DNA of 64,000 nt from Bacillaceae bacterium IKA-2 (GCA_031761875.1 CP134492.1:2790001-2854000), one strand, 5' to 3'. Positions 29,720 through 44,074 are shown, counted from the first letter of the stretch. Made by a program: numbers and translations. The notes: generated by a model from the sequence alone, not told the origin.

Positions 29720-32700
29720 GGCAACATCACCACTGCATTTTCTTCTTTAAATGATGGCATCGCTTCAGACGCAAAGGTTATTAATTCTAACACTCTAAGT
29801 AAAGCTTCAGCTGTATCCATACTAGTTAAGCAAACAACGCCATTTTCAACACTTTCACGACGGATTTTAAAGCCATCCCTAGCTGGTTGTTTTCCTTTTG
29901 TTAATGTATTGATAACAAATTGAGCTTGACCTTCACGAATCACATCTAACAAATGCGGCTTATGGGCACCAATTTTATTAACAATTGTAACTGGGATATT
30001 ATCCTCTTTAACTCGATTTGCCGTTCCTTCTGTCGCTAAAATATGATAGCCGATCCGGTGAAAACGACGGATTAACTCTAATGCATCTTCTTTATCTTTA
30101 TCGGCGACAGTAAATAATACAGAGCCATGGGTAGGAATTTTCATCCCTGAAGCTACCAATCCCTTATAAAGAGCTTTTTCTAAAGAATAATCTCGACCCA
30201 TAACTTCTCCGGTAGACTTCATTTCTGGTCCTAATGTTATATCTACATCACGGAGTTTCGCAAATGAGAACACAGGTACTTTTACGCAAACTTGTTTACC
30301 TTCTTTTACATATCCTGTTTGATAGCCTAGATCCTTTAACTTAATTCCTAAAATCGCCTTAGTCGCTATATTTGCCATTGGTACCCCGGTAATTTTACTT
30401 AAAAACGGGACAGTACGGCTTGAACGTGGGTTTACTTCAAGAACGTAAACTTCATCTTCGTACAAGACAAATTGAATATTTAATAAACCAATAATATTTA
30501 AACCTTTTGCTAAAGTAATCGTCCGTTCAATTACTTTTCGCTTCGTTTCTTCAGTTAAGCTTTGTGGCGGATAGACAGCAATCGAGTCACCTGAGTGAAC
30601 ACCAGCTCTTTCAATATGCTCCATAATCCCAGGAATAACGACTGTTTCTCCATCACAAATCGCATCAACTTCAATTTCTTTTCCTAATAAATAACGGTCA
30701 ATTAAAACCGGGTGCTTCGGATTAACCTTTACGGCATTTTTCATATAACGAAGTAACTCTTCCTCATAATAGACAATTTCCATTGCACGACCACCTAAAA
30801 CATAAGAAGGTCGAACTAAGACTGGGTAGCCAATTTTTGTAGCGATTTCAACTGCCCCTTCAACACTAGTAGCTGTACGCCCGAGCGGTTGCAGTACATT
30901 AAGTTCTTGTAAGGCTTGTTCAAACTTATCACGATTTTCGGCACGATCCATGTCACTAAGTGATGTGCCTAAAATTTTAACTCCTCTAGCTTCTAGTTCA
31001 TCAGCTAAATTTATCGCTGTTTGGCCACCGAATTGAACAATGACACCAAGGGGCTTTTCATGATTAATAACGTGCATAACATCTTCAACAGTTAGTGGTT
31101 CAAAATATAATTTATCTGAAATACTAAAGTCTGTCGAAACAGTCTCTGGGTTATTATTAATGATAATTGACTCGTAACCTGCTTCTTTAATAGCTAAAAC
31201 TGTATGCACGGTTGCATAGTCAAATTCGATTCCTTGACCAATCCGAATTGGTCCTGAACCCAAGACAACAATACTTTCTTTATCCGTAATAATCGATTCA
31301 TTTTCTTCTTCATACGTACCGTAATAATAAGGAGTTGCTGAAGCGAATTCAGCAGCACATGTATCAACCATTTTATAAACTGGGATAATTCCTGTTTTAT
31401 GACGGAAATCATAAACTTCTCGTTCCGATACATTCCAAAGTTTTGCAACTGCATCATCGGAAAACCCTAATTTTTTTCCGTCCTCAAGTACGTCTTTGTT
31501 AAATGGTGCTTGTTTTAAGTTTTCTTCATACTGAATGATACCGTTAATTTTATTTAAGAAGAAACGGGTAATCTTCGTTAGTTCATATACTTGTTCGACA
31601 GTATAACCGCGACGGAAAGCTTCACCAAGGATAAACAAGCGCTCATCATCGGCTTTTTCAAGACGACGCTCAAGGTCTGCTTTCGTAAGCTCCTTCAGCT
31701 TTACCATTTCTAAGTGCAGTGCATCTAGTTCTAGAGAACGAACTGCTTTTAGTAGCGACTCTTCTAAATTTCGCCCGATAGCCATTACTTCACCCGTGGC
31801 CTTCATTTGTGTTCCAAGCGTACGATTCGCCGCTTCAAATTTATCAAATGGCCAACGTGGAATTTTTGAAACAACATAATCTAAAGCAGGCTCAAAACTT
31901 GCGTACGTTGTTTTTGTAATTGGATTTATAATCTCATCTAAAGCATATCCAACAGCAATTTGTGCGGCAATTTTAGCAATCGGATAACCTGTTGCCTTTG
32001 ATGCTAATGCCGATGAACGACTTACGCGCGGATTAACTTCAATAATATAGTACTGGTAACTAAACGGATCTAAGGCAAATTGTACGTTACAACCACCTTC
32101 AATTCCAAGGGCACGAATAATTTTTAAAGATGAGTTACGTAAAAGTTGATACTCTCTGTCAGAAAGCGTTTGACTAGGTGCTACTACAATTGAATCACCT
32201 GTATGAACCCCTACTGGATCAATATTCTCCATGTTACAAACAACGATCGCCTGATCTTTTTTATCTCGCATTACTTCATACTCAACCTCTTTATAACCTG
32301 CAATACTTTCTTCAATTAAACATTGAGTAACTGGGCTATATTTCAAGCCACTTGTAACGATCTCAATTAGGTCTTGTTCATTATAAACGAGTCCACCGCC
32401 TGTTCCACCTAATGTATAAGCAGGACGTATAATAACTGGATAGCCAATCTCGTTAACAAATTCGTATGCTTCCTCAAGATTATGAATGATCGCACTAGGT
32501 GGAACTGGTTCATTCAATTCATTCATTAAATTTCGGAATAAATCACGATCCTCCGCTTGCTCGATAGCCGAAAGTTTTGTTCCTAAAAGCTCTACATTAT
32601 ACTCAGCTAAGATCCCTGACTTATCCAATTCAACTGCCATATTTAAGCCTGTTTGTCCACCTAATGTTGCTAGCAAACCGTCTGGGCGTTCTTGTCTAAT

Positions 32701-32931
32701 AATTCGACTAACAAACTCATACGTAATTGGCTCAATATAAACTTTATCAGCCATAGACGCATCCGTCATAATTGTAGCTGGGTTTGAATTAATTAAGATA
32801 ACTTCATAACCTTCTTCTCTTAAAATCTGACAAGCTTGAGTCCCTGCATAATCAAACTCTGCCGCTTGGCCAATTACAATTGGGCCTGATCCAATTACTA
32901 AAATCTTTCTAATATCATTTCGTTTTGCCAT
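29716..32931 (-). CDS. carB: Carbamoyl-phosphate synthase large subunit (pyrimidine-specific)
   Basis: Makes carbamoyl phosphate from ammonia, bicarbonate and two ATP. The 1071 residues, the same as in B. subtilis PyrAB, comprise two homologous ATP-grasp halves. Each half begins with a GSGPI(V/R)IGQ nucleotide motif (near residues 12 and 560) and has the VNPR(V/S)SRSS metal-site stretch. A C-terminal allosteric domain of about 130 residues follows. It sits 4 bases after carA and overlaps pyrK. Control is through the PyrR attenuators upstream. Confidence 0.98.
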
Positions 32932-32935
32932 GATA

Positions 32936-34026
32936 TTACCCCCTAACTACAGTTTTTAACTCAATATTTTGTTTCATTAATTCCATAAAATCTTCAAATA
33001 AAACATTTGCATCTTCTGGTCCTGGTGAAGCCTCTGGATGATATTGAACACTAAAAGCAGGAAAGTCGAGATGTCTAATTCCTTCAACAGTACCATCATT
33101 AACTGCGACGTGTGTGATTTCTAATCTTGTATTAGCGATTGAATTGGTCTCCACTGTATAGCCGTGATTTTGTGCCGTAATCGCAATTTTGCCAGTTGCT
33201 AATTCTCGTACTGGATGATTTGAACCACGATGGCCAAACTTTAGCTTTGTTGTAGTAGCACCACACGCTAATGCTAGTAGCTGATGTCCTAAACAAATCC
33301 CAAAAATAGGCACTTTACCTAACAATTCTTTTAACGTTTTCACTGACTCAGTAACGCTAGCTGGGTTTCCAGGTCCATTACTTAACATAATTCCATCTGG
33401 ATTTAGTCGTAAAATTTCTTCACTGCTAGTATCAAATGGGACAACGATCACATCGCAACCCCGATAGTTTAAATCTCTTAAGATCCCTTTTTTCATTCCA
33501 TAATCGACCAAGACCACGCGCAGGCCACGACCCGGACTTGCATAAGAATCTCTTGTCGATACAAGTGCTACTTGGTTCTCGATTAATGTCAATGTTTTTA
33601 ACTCAGCAACAACTTCTGCAACGTTGACATCGATCGCGCATAATCTACCACGTAGTGTTCCATGCTCACGGATCATTCTCGTCAGCTTTCTTGTGTCAAT
33701 TGCTTCTAAGCCTGGTATATCATTAGCCTTCAAAAGTTCATCAATCGTTTCTTCACAACGCCAATTACTTGGAAATTTAGCTGCTTCTTTGACAATAAGT
33801 CCATTTATTGATGGCTTGATCGATTCAAAGTCATCACGATTAATTCCGTAATTACCGACTAAAGGATATGTTAATGTAACAATTTGTTTGCAATAAGAGG
33901 GGTCCGAGAGAATTTCTTGATAGCCTGTCATACCTGTATTAAAGACAACTTCTCCTGATTTTACATCTTCACTCCCAAAAGCTTTTCCTACAAATACCTC
34001 ACCATTTTCCAAGATTAACTGACGTT

Positions 34027-34030
<4 letters not shown>
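32936..34030 (-). CDS. carA: Carbamoyl-phosphate synthase small subunit (glutaminase)
   Basis: Releases ammonia from glutamine and channels it to CarB. The 364 residues (same as B. subtilis PyrAA) contain the class I glutamine amidotransferase triad: nucleophile cysteine in [11 protein letters not shown] and the His-Glu pair in [11 protein letters not shown]. The ATG at 34030, with AGGAGGAG 8 bases upstream, is clearly the start and overlaps the pyrC stop by 4 bases; eight in-frame codons upstream belong to pyrC sequence in another frame. Confidence 0.97.
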
Positions 34031-36386
<2,356 letters not shown>

Positions 36387-37709
36387 TTAGGTTGACGTAG
36401 GTTCACTTTCTTCTAATTCTTCTTTAAACATTGCTTTTAAATCAACAGTTTCTCTACCTGGTAAGATAAGATTTAAAATAATACCAATAATCGTTGCTAA
36501 TGCCATTCCGGGAATTTGAACATTTTCCGAAACTTGGATGAATGCTCCACCAATACCAATAACAAGGATTACTGAGGAAATAATTAAGTTGCGTTTTTTT
36601 CCAAAATCAATTTTATTTTCAATTAACATTCTTAACCCACTTGAGGCAATGATACCAAATAATAGGATCGATACCCCGCCCATTACCGCTGTTGGGATAG
36701 TTGAAATTAGGGCACCTACCTTACCTACAAATCCAAACATAATTGCTAATACAGCAGCTCCACCAATAACAAAGACACTATAAACTCGAGTTAATGCGAT
36801 AACACCAATATTTTCACCATAAGTTGTATTAGGTGGTCCACCAATAAATGATGAGATCATTGTTGCTACCCCATCTCCTAAAAGAGAACGGTGTAATCCT
36901 GGCTTTTTAATAAAGTTTTTTCCGACAATTTTGCTAAGAACCATTTGATCTCCAATATGTTCAGAGATTGTTACGACGGCAATTGGAACCATAATCGCAA
37001 TAATTTCCCACTGAAACGATGGGGCATAGGTAACAAATGGGATGATGAAATCAGGCATTGCAAACCAATCTGCCTCTCTAACCGCCGTCATGTCAATCAT
37101 TCCTTGCCAAAAAGCAAATGTGTATCCACCAACGATACCGAATAAAATTGGGATAAGTCCAAAAAATCCTTTGAAAAACATTGAAGCCACTACTGTAATT
37201 GCTAATGTTACTAAAGCAACTAAGATAAATGTGGAATTATATAACTTTGGTTCAACTGTTAAATCGTACATAGCCATATCAATTGCTACACCCGCTAAAC
37301 CTAAACCAATAACCATAATAACTGGTCCAACGACGATTGGTGGTAAAATATTCATTAACCAGTTAACTCCACTTGTTTTAATCAGTAACGCTACTACACC
37401 ATACACTAAGCCCGCTACGAAACTTCCGATCATCGCTCCTTCTGGACCACCTAGGGCCGAAGCTGCGATAATCGGGACAATAAACGCAAACGAAGAACCT
37501 AAATAGGCCGGTACTTGACCTTTTGTAATTAATAAAAAGGCAAGTGTTCCTAAACCACTAGATACAAGCGCAACCGCTGGGCTTAAACCTACTAAGTATG
37601 GCACTAAAATTGTTGCCCCAAACATCGCGAATAAATGCTGTATGCTAAGTGCTAGCCATTTACTAAATTTTGGAATTTCATGAATTCCCACTTCTTTATT
37701 GTTGTTCAT
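36387..37709 (-). CDS. pyrP: Uracil:proton symporter PyrP (UraA/NCS2 family)
   Basis: Membrane uracil importer. The 440 residues have the NCS2 features: QHLFAMFGATILVPYLVGL near the N terminus, about 14 membrane segments with the half-helix region, and the GGPPNTTYGENIG motif with VTISEHIGD before it (substrate and proton site). The ATG at 37709 has AGGGGG 8 bases upstream and lies after the attenuator; an upstream in-frame ATG overlaps the terminator. It sits between pyrR and pyrB as in B. subtilis. Confidence 0.96.
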   Translation of the reverse strand: MNNNKEVGIHEIPKFSKWLALSIQHLFAMFGATILVPYLVGLSPAVALVSSGLGTLAFLLITKGQVPAYLGSSFAFIVPIIAASALGGPEGAMIGSFVAGLVYGVVALLIKTSGVNWLMNILPPIVVGPVIMVIGLGLAGVAIDMAMYDLTVEPKLYNSTFILVALVTLAITVVASMFFKGFFGLIPILFGIVGGYTFAFWQGMIDMTAVREADWFAMPDFIIPFVTYAPSFQWEIIAIMVPIAVVTISEHIGDQMVLSKIVGKNFIKKPGLHRSLLGDGVATMISSFIGGPPNTTYGENIGVIALTRVYSVFVIGGAAVLAIMFGFVGKVGALISTIPTAVMGGVSILLFGIIASSGLRMLIENKIDFGKKRNLIISSVILVIGIGGAFIQVSENVQIPGMALATIIGIILNLILPGRETVDLKAMFKEELEESEPTST

Positions 37710-37745
37710 AGTTAGTTCCCCCTGGTAATCTCTATTAATTTTATG

Positions 37746-37852
37746 CAAAAAACCTCCTTTCTACACAAAGAGGTACGTTCGTCCACTTGATTGTGGTTTT
37801 AAAACCACAATCAAGACAGAGGAGATACCCCTTGCTAGTCTCTCTGGACTAG
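37746..37852 (-). promoter_or_regulatory. PyrR attenuator 2 (pyrR-pyrP)
   Basis: Minus strand. The binding hairpin CTAGTCCAGAGAGACTAG (37835-37852) carries the consensus PyrR loop. AAGGGGTA just after it can pair with TACCTCTT, the 5' arm of the terminator ACCTCTTT...AAAGGAGGT plus T6 (37746-37774). A perfect 30-base palindrome (37786-37815) lies in between and would cap the antiterminator. Confidence 0.92.
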
Positions 37853-37853
37853 T

Positions 37854-38429
<576 letters not shown>

Positions 38430-38444
38430 TTAAGAATTATCCAG

Positions 38445-38552
38445 GAAAAAAACCTCTCACCAAAGATGAGAGGTTTTTGAGTATACGATCGTGTAGCAGA
38501 TTATAAAACTTCTGCCGCGCATCTCTATTTCCTTCTCAGTCTCACTGGACTG
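38445..38552 (-). promoter_or_regulatory. PyrR attenuator 1 (pyrR leader)
   Basis: Minus strand. The binding hairpin CAGTCCAGTGAGACTG (38537-38552) is followed by an alternative stem region with a GCAGA/TCTGC hairpin and a terminator AACCTCTCATCTTTGGTGAGAGG with T-tract (38445-38477). This controls the whole operon. Confidence 0.92.
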
Positions 38553-38583
38553 TAATTAAAGGGAGTATGTTCTTGTCCATTAA

Positions 38584-38612
38584 ATTATGACAAATTTCAA
38601 CATCGAAGTCAA
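38584..38612 (-). promoter_or_regulatory. SigmaA promoter of the pyr operon
   Basis: Minus strand TTGACT (38612-38607) and CATAAT (38589-38584) with a 17-base spacer. The -35 box overlaps the rluD stop codon, so the promoter starts exactly where the upstream gene ends. Confidence 0.8.
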
Positions 38613-39532
38613 TAAGAAGTTTTGCGAATCTCCTCTAACAAAAAATTGAATTCGGCAGGAACATCCTTTTCAAATGAGAGTCTTTCTCCACTGATAGGAT
38701 GTGTGAAGCCTATAGCAGCAGCATGTAGAGCTTGTCCTTCGATTGGAAGTTTTAACGTCCGTTGCGGACCGTACTTAGGATCCCCAGCTAATGGATGATC
38801 AATATACTTTAAATGAACACGGATTTGATGAGTTCGACCAGTTTCAAGCTGACATTCAAGCAAAGTAAAATCCTTTAATCTCTCAATAACTGTAAAATGC
38901 GTTACCGCATCGCGACTATTATCATCGGTTACCGTCATCCTTTGACGATCTTGTTTATCTCTTCCAATCGGAGCATCAATCGTTCCTTGATCGTGGGCAA
39001 TTACGCCGTGAGCAATTGCTTTATAAACACGTGTGGTTGTTTTAGCCTTTAATTGATTTACTAATGATTCATGTGCTTTATCGTTTTTAGCTACCATTAG
39101 GAGACCAGAAGTATCTTTATCGATACGATGAACAATACCAGGACGTAATACTCCATTTATTCCAGATAAATCTTTACAGTGAGCCATCAACCCATTGACT
39201 AAAGTGCCTGTAAAATGGCCTGGTGCTGGATGAACAACCATCCCTCTAGGTTTGTTGACAACTAAGACATGTTCGTCTTCATAAACAATATCCAAATTCA
39301 TTTCCTCTGCTTCAACATCTAATAGTTGTGGTTCAGGTATTTCCAGATTGATTTTGTCTCCTATTTGGCTCCTATAATTACTTTTTACCTTTTGACCATT
39401 TACAATTAGGTTCCCTGCTTTCATCCATTGCTGTACTTGAGTACGAGACCAATCATTTTCTTCAGAACTAAGCCACTTATCTAACCGCTCATTTTTTTCA
39501 TTTTCAACAATAATCCATTCAAATTGCTCCAT
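38609..39532 (-). CDS. ylyB: RluD/YlyB-family 23S rRNA pseudouridine synthase
   Basis: RluA-family pseudouridine synthase, expected to modify 23S rRNA. An N-terminal S4 domain (about 13-75, with RLDKWLSSE) is followed by the catalytic domain with HRIDKDTSG (active-site aspartate) and ETGRTHQIRVHL. The 307-residue length matches B. subtilis YlyB. Exact target uridines cannot be told from sequence. It overlaps lspA by 14 bases; order lspA-ylyB-pyrR is conserved in Bacillus. Confidence 0.93.
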   Translation of the reverse strand: MEQFEWIIVENEKNERLDKWLSSEENDWSRTQVQQWMKAGNLIVNGQKVKSNYRSQIGDKINLEIPEPQLLDVEAEEMNLDIVYEDEHVLVVNKPRGMVVHPAPGHFTGTLVNGLMAHCKDLSGINGVLRPGIVHRIDKDTSGLLMVAKNDKAHESLVNQLKAKTTTRVYKAIAHGVIAHDQGTIDAPIGRDKQDRQRMTVTDDNSRDAVTHFTVIERLKDFTLLECQLETGRTHQIRVHLKYIDHPLAGDPKYGPQRTLKLPIEGQALHAAAIGFTHPISGERLSFEKDVPAEFNFLLEEIRKTSY

Positions 39533-39995
39533 TAGTTTTCTCCCTTTTCTTACTTTCTTCTAAAAATATTTGGATCATATAAAATCCAACCCCCATTACT
39601 AACGCCATATCTGCTACATTAAAAATCGCAAAATTATATCTGAAAATATAAACATCGATAAAGTCAACAACTTCGCCACGAAATAATCTGTCGATAAAGT
39701 TCCCAATTGCTCCACCTAAAACTAAACCTAAAGCAATTCCTAATAAAAGACTTTCTTTTGCGTATTTTTGTATGTAGTATACAACAATAACAAGTACAAA
39801 TAATGTAACAATATAAAATAACCACATTTGTCCTTGAAGTATTCCAAATGCAGCGCCTTTATTTCGGTGCGAAGTAAAGTATAGTAAATTTTCAATAATA
39901 TGAATTCGTTGGCCCAAATCCATTTCCATGACTACCTTCCATTTCGTAACCTGGTCTAAAATTATTACAAGAAATGCAATTATGTACGATTTCAC
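39519..39995 (-). CDS. lspA: Lipoprotein signal peptidase II
   Basis: Inner-membrane aspartyl protease that cuts prolipoproteins before the lipidated cysteine. The 158-residue protein has four membrane helices, NKGAAFG (46-52) and the catalytic pair Asp102 (GNFIDR) and Asp129 (FNVADM), the same numbers reported for B. subtilis. The start is a GTG with GGAGGAA 6 bases upstream. It is followed by ylyB with a 14-base overlap. Confidence 0.96.
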   Translation of the reverse strand: MKSYIIAFLVIILDQVTKWKVVMEMDLGQRIHIIENLLYFTSHRNKGAAFGILQGQMWLFYIVTLFVLVIVVYYIQKYAKESLLLGIALGLVLGGAIGNFIDRLFRGEVVDFIDVYIFRYNFAIFNVADMALVMGVGFYMIQIFLEESKKREKTNGAI

Positions 39996-40077
39996 TGCCG
40001 TTCCTCCGCTTCCTATGTTGCTTGTCTCTTTAGCATTTTAGCATAGGTAGACTTTTTCAACAATGTTAACTAATTAA

Positions 40078-40285
40078 AGTGCAGAAGAAGTTGGAAAGAT
40101 AGATCAAAAGGTTTTTAAGGATAGTTGGTTAGTTGATTACCCTTTAGTTGAGGGAATTCAAAAAAATTTAAGACCTAATGAGCTTATTTTGACTTTGATC
40201 TTTGATTTTGTTCTTCCTAACCAACTAGCCACTAACCAACTAATCTGCTTTTCCTTTCCAACTTCCACTTTTTCTAGCTCTTCAC
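40078..40285. repeat. Dispersed inverted repeat, family 1 (copy 4)
   Basis: AGAAGTTGGAAAG near 40086 and CTTTCCAACTTC near 40254 form the outer arms; GATCAAAAGGTTTTTAAGG resembles the family core, and an inner pair TAGTTGGTTAGT/ACTAACCAACTA (around 40122 and 40232) adds a second stem. It fills most of the 313-base ylyA-lspA gap. Confidence 0.75.
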
Positions 40286-40297
40286 ATATTTAATTAA

Positions 40298-40984
40298 TTA
40301 CTTTTCTTTATCATCACTATCTTCAAGTCGATCAAGTTGATCCATAAAGTGCTCATAATGTACATTCCGTTGAAAAGTAACTGTTTCATCGCCTTTGTAA
40401 CCATTTATATCTGTTGAAGCAAAGGCTTCTAATTCTTCGACATAACCAACTAGCTCTTCACTGTTATTTAAACTTGAGTCTTCAAATACCATTGAATTGT
40501 CATTAAACGAAGCGACAGATTGCCAAGCATCTTCTGCATCAAATTCTGTTTCTCGATCATTTTTATCAAAATTATATTTATCAAAACCTTTTAGAACATC
40601 TTCTTCAGCTGGACGTTCTTTTGAAATGTGCGTTTCTTTACTATGCTCGATTACTGTTTTGGCTGTTGGATTTGCCTCTAGCCGTTCTACAGGAATTTCT
40701 TTTCCTGAGACTTCACAAATACCGTAAGTCCCATTTTTAAATTTTTCTAAAGCTGCTTCCACGTCTTTTAGCTCTTGGTTAATATGCTCAAATAAAGCAA
40801 TATCTTTTCCTCTTTCATACGTTTCTGTTGCAGTGTCTGCCGGGTGATTGTCGTATTGAGACAACTCACCTGTTGAAGAAGACATCGATTTATTCAAGTC
40901 ATAATGATCATCTTCCTTAATCCTCGCCTCTAAATGAAGTTTTTCGGCTAATAAGTTTTCTCTTATATTATCATATTTACCCAT
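40298..40984 (-). CDS. ylyA: YteA/YlyA-family DksA/TraR-like protein
   Basis: A 228-residue DksA/TraR-fold protein of the YteA group; B. subtilis YlyA was reported to affect sigmaG-dependent transcription by binding RNA polymerase. The coiled-coil (about 5-95) contains NHPADTATETYERGKD, followed by the finger-like GTYGICEVSGKEIPVERLEANP. Only one cysteine remains of the four-cysteine zinc finger, so metal binding is unlikely, as in much of this group. The ATG at 40984 has GGAGG 8 bases upstream; the long in-frame extension upstream runs toward the ileS terminator and lacks similarity. The tail beyond residue 150 is acidic and variable. Confidence 0.9.
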   Translation of the reverse strand: MGKYDNIRENLLAEKLHLEARIKEDDHYDLNKSMSSSTGELSQYDNHPADTATETYERGKDIALFEHINQELKDVEAALEKFKNGTYGICEVSGKEIPVERLEANPTAKTVIEHSKETHISKERPAEEDVLKGFDKYNFDKNDRETEFDAEDAWQSVASFNDNSMVFEDSSLNNSEELVGYVEELEAFASTDINGYKGDETVTFQRNVHYEHFMDQLDRLEDSDDKEK

Positions 40985-41167
40985 TTTACTGGCCTCCTTT
41001 AAGAACATTCGCTTCAGAAATAGTTTGTCCTTTCGTTGATGGATTAGACAAAGCAAAGTATGTAAAAAATCCTTTTGCTTGAAGTCCGTAAAGGACAAAA
41101 TCAGCGCCAACGAGTAGATTAACGCTATGATTTTTTCTGCTTTTTGAACATCCCCTTGAAAGAAAAC

Positions 41168-41210
41168 AAAAAAAAGCAAAACACATGCTTAGGCATGTGT
41201 TTTGCTTTTC
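41168..41210 (-). terminator. Terminator after ileS
   Basis: A perfect 17-bp stem (AAAAGCAAAACACATGC and its inverse) with a 4-base loop is followed by T residues on the minus strand. Confidence 0.92.
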
Positions 41211-41225
41211 TTGTTCTATGCAAAC

Positions 41226-43985
41226 TTAGTAATGATTTTTGACGATGTCAGCACAGTTTGTGCAAAGACTTGAATGCTCCACATCATTGCCGACAGTTTC
41301 TGAAACTACCCAACAGCGTTCACATGTTTCTCCAGCTGCTGGCTCAACAACAATAGCGATCTCATCAAACTTTTGTGCTGCTTCTGGTGCTTTTTGTAAA
41401 TCTCCAGCTAGTTGTACCTTAGATACGATAAACAATTTTTCTAAAGCTCCAATTGAAATAAGTAGTTGTTTTACTTTTTCATTTGGATAAAGACTGATTG
41501 CTGCTGCTAATGATTTTCCAATTATCTTTTCATTTCTAGCGATTTCTAAAGCCTTTAAAACATCATCTCGTAATTTAATAACTTGATCCCACTTCAATTC
41601 GATTTCTTCATCAAATACCGAGATGTCAACATCCGGCATATCAGTTAACTGAACACTTTCGGCTTCTACACCTGGAATAAACGGCCACACCTCATCGGCA
41701 GTATGTGGTAGTATCGGCGTTACAAGCTTTGTTAATGCAACTAAGACCTCATACATAACCGTCTGAATAGAGCGACGACTAAAATCGTCTTTATGTTGAA
41801 TATACAATGTATCTTTAGCGATATCCATATAAAAAGAACTTAATTCAAGTGAACAAAAATTATGAATTTTATTGTAAACCCCTGCAAATTGGTAATGATC
41901 ATAATTTTCCTTTACTTCTTTAACAAGCTTATTTAGTTTAATTAAGATATAACGATCTAGGTCTGGTAAATCCTTAACATCGACGCGATCCGCGGTTGGA
42001 TCAAAGTCATGAAGATTTCCTAACAGGAAGCGGAATGTGTTACGAATTTTTCGATATACTTCTGCTACTTGCTTTAAAATTTTATCATCGACACGGACAT
42101 CGGCTTGATAATCCGCTGAAGAAACCCATAAACGTAAAATATCTGCTCCTAATTGCTTCATAACATCATTTGGAACGACGACATTCCCTAACGATTTGCT
42201 CATCTTTTTGCCTTTTCCATCCAGTACGAAGCCGTGGCTCAGTACGCCTTTATAAGGTGCTTCGCCTGAAACTGCTACTGAAGTTGATAAAGATGAATTA
42301 AACCAACCACGGTACTGGTCAGAGCCCTCTAAATAAAGGTCAGCAGGACGTTGTAAGTCGTCACGCTCTACTAAAACAGATTGATGTGACGAACCTGAAT
42401 CAAACCAAACATCCATGATGTCCGTTTCTTTCGTAAATGTTCCATTAGGGCTTTGTGGTGATGTAAACTCTTTAGGGAGCAAGTCTTTTGCTGCCCATTC
42501 AAACCAAATGTTAGATCCATACTCTCTAAAAAGCTTGGAAACATGTTCAATTGTTTCGTCTGTAATAATTGGTTCATCATCTTCACCGTAAAATACCGGA
42601 ATCGGAACTCCCCAAGCGCGCTGTCTTGAAATACACCAATCACCGCGATCACGGACCATATTGAAAAGTCTAGTTTCACCCCATGCAGGCACCCACTCAA
42701 CTTCTTTGACCGCTTTTAACAACTCTTCACGGAAATCTTTAATGGATGCAAACCATTGAGCTGTAGCTCGGTAAATGACTGGTTTCTTTGTGCGCCAATC
42801 ATGTGGATATGAGTGAGTGATAAATGAAAGCTTTAACAAAGCCCCTACTTCTTCCAATTTATCTGTGATCGGCTTATTTGCTTTATCATAAAATAACCCT
42901 TCAAATCCTGGAGCTTCATTAGTAAAGCAACCTCTATCATCTACTGGGCACAAAACATCAAGATTATATTTTTGACCAACGATAAAGTCATCTTCACCGT
43001 GACCTGGTGCTGTATGAACACAACCTGTACCTGCTTCTAATGTTGCATGTTCACCTAATACCACTATTGAATCTCGATCGTAGAAAGGGTGAGTTGTTTT
43101 TACCCCTTCAAGTTCGGCACCCTTAACTTTTTTTATCACTTCATAGTCATCCCACTCAAGTTCTTTAACAAGATTTTCGATAAGACCGGAGGCTACTAGA
43201 TATTTTTCACTATTTACTTTGACAACTGAATAATCTAATTGAGGATTTACACAAATCGCTAAGTTAGCAGGAATTGTCCATGGTGTCGTTGTCCAAATAA
43301 CAATTTTTTCATCACCTGTCAAAACTCCTTTACCATCATTCACATTAAAAGCAACGTAAATAGACGCTGAACGTTTATCTTGATATTCAATTTCTGCCTC
43401 TGCTAAAGCAGATTCAGATGAAGGCGACCAATAAACAGGTTTTTTACCCTTGTAGATATAACCTTTTTTCGCCATATCACCAAAGACTTGAATCTGTTGA
43501 GCCTCATATTCTTTATGAAGCGTAATATAAGGATTTTCCCAATCACCACGTACACCGAGACGTTTAAACTGTTCTCGTTGACGGTCAACTTGGTTTAGAG
43601 CATATTCTTCACAAAGTTTACGAAATTCAGCTACGGTCATTTCTTTTCTATTAATTTTTCCGTTTTTTGTAAGTGCTGTTTCGATCGGTAATCCATGCGT
43701 ATCCCAACCCGGTACATAAGGAGCTTGGAAGCCAGACATTGATTTATAACGAACAATAAAATCTTTTAAAATTTTGTTAAGTGCATGTCCAATATGAATA
43801 TCTCCATTAGCGTACGGCGGACCATCATGTAGGATATAAAGCGGACATCCTTCAGTTCTCTCCTGAACACGTTTGTAAATATTTAATTGATTCCACTTTT
43901 CTTGAGTTTGTGGTTCTCGATTCGGTAAATTTCCACGCATCGGAAATTCAGTCTTTGGCATTAATAACGTTTCTTTGTAATCCAT
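41226..43985 (-). CDS. ileS: Isoleucyl-tRNA synthetase
   Basis: Class I synthetase that charges tRNA-Ile and edits valine. The 919 residues (B. subtilis 921) carry the HIGH motif in DIHIGHAL, the KMSKS motif in [12 protein letters not shown] and the C-terminal zinc site CERCW...CTNC. The ATG at 43985 begins [20 protein letters not shown], the family start, with GGAGG 8 bases upstream; the longer open frame before it runs into the leader repeats. Expression should depend on uncharged tRNA-Ile through the T-box upstream. Confidence 0.98.
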   Translation of the reverse strand: MDYKETLLMPKTEFPMRGNLPNREPQTQEKWNQLNIYKRVQERTEGCPLYILHDGPPYANGDIHIGHALNKILKDFIVRYKSMSGFQAPYVPGWDTHGLPIETALTKNGKINRKEMTVAEFRKLCEEYALNQVDRQREQFKRLGVRGDWENPYITLHKEYEAQQIQVFGDMAKKGYIYKGKKPVYWSPSSESALAEAEIEYQDKRSASIYVAFNVNDGKGVLTGDEKIVIWTTTPWTIPANLAICVNPQLDYSVVKVNSEKYLVASGLIENLVKELEWDDYEVIKKVKGAELEGVKTTHPFYDRDSIVVLGEHATLEAGTGCVHTAPGHGEDDFIVGQKYNLDVLCPVDDRGCFTNEAPGFEGLFYDKANKPITDKLEEVGALLKLSFITHSYPHDWRTKKPVIYRATAQWFASIKDFREELLKAVKEVEWVPAWGETRLFNMVRDRGDWCISRQRAWGVPIPVFYGEDDEPIITDETIEHVSKLFREYGSNIWFEWAAKDLLPKEFTSPQSPNGTFTKETDIMDVWFDSGSSHQSVLVERDDLQRPADLYLEGSDQYRGWFNSSLSTSVAVSGEAPYKGVLSHGFVLDGKGKKMSKSLGNVVVPNDVMKQLGADILRLWVSSADYQADVRVDDKILKQVAEVYRKIRNTFRFLLGNLHDFDPTADRVDVKDLPDLDRYILIKLNKLVKEVKENYDHYQFAGVYNKIHNFCSLELSSFYMDIAKDTLYIQHKDDFSRRSIQTVMYEVLVALTKLVTPILPHTADEVWPFIPGVEAESVQLTDMPDVDISVFDEEIELKWDQVIKLRDDVLKALEIARNEKIIGKSLAAAISLYPNEKVKQLLISIGALEKLFIVSKVQLAGDLQKAPEAAQKFDEIAIVVEPAAGETCERCWVVSETVGNDVEHSSLCTNCADIVKNHY

Positions 43986-44013
43986 GTCATTTTCCTCCAT
44001 TTTTTTAAAGTAA

Positions 44014-44072
44014 TACGAAAAGCAGAAGCTAGGTGTTGGAGCTAGACAATACGAAAAGCTGAAGCTAGACAA
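44014..44072. repeat. Family-3 repeat remnants in the ileS leader
   Basis: Two tandem degenerate units of ACGAAAAGCNGAAGCTAG, each followed by GCTAGACA, lie between the T-box terminator and the ileS start codon. They share the AGAAAAGC...GCTAGACA layout with 51769-51970. Confidence 0.6.
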
Positions 44073-44074
44073 AT

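Noticed and set aside
37042-37506. Plus-strand frame of 154 codons antisense to pyrP
   Set aside because: Shadow of a membrane-protein gene: Thr/Pro/Ile-rich composition mirrors the antisense of Ala/Gly/Val codons; pyrP is unmistakable.
40985-41179. 65-codon N-terminal extension of ylyA
   Set aside because: A strong ribosome-binding site sits before the inner ATG at 40984, and the extension runs to the ileS terminator and has no family similarity.
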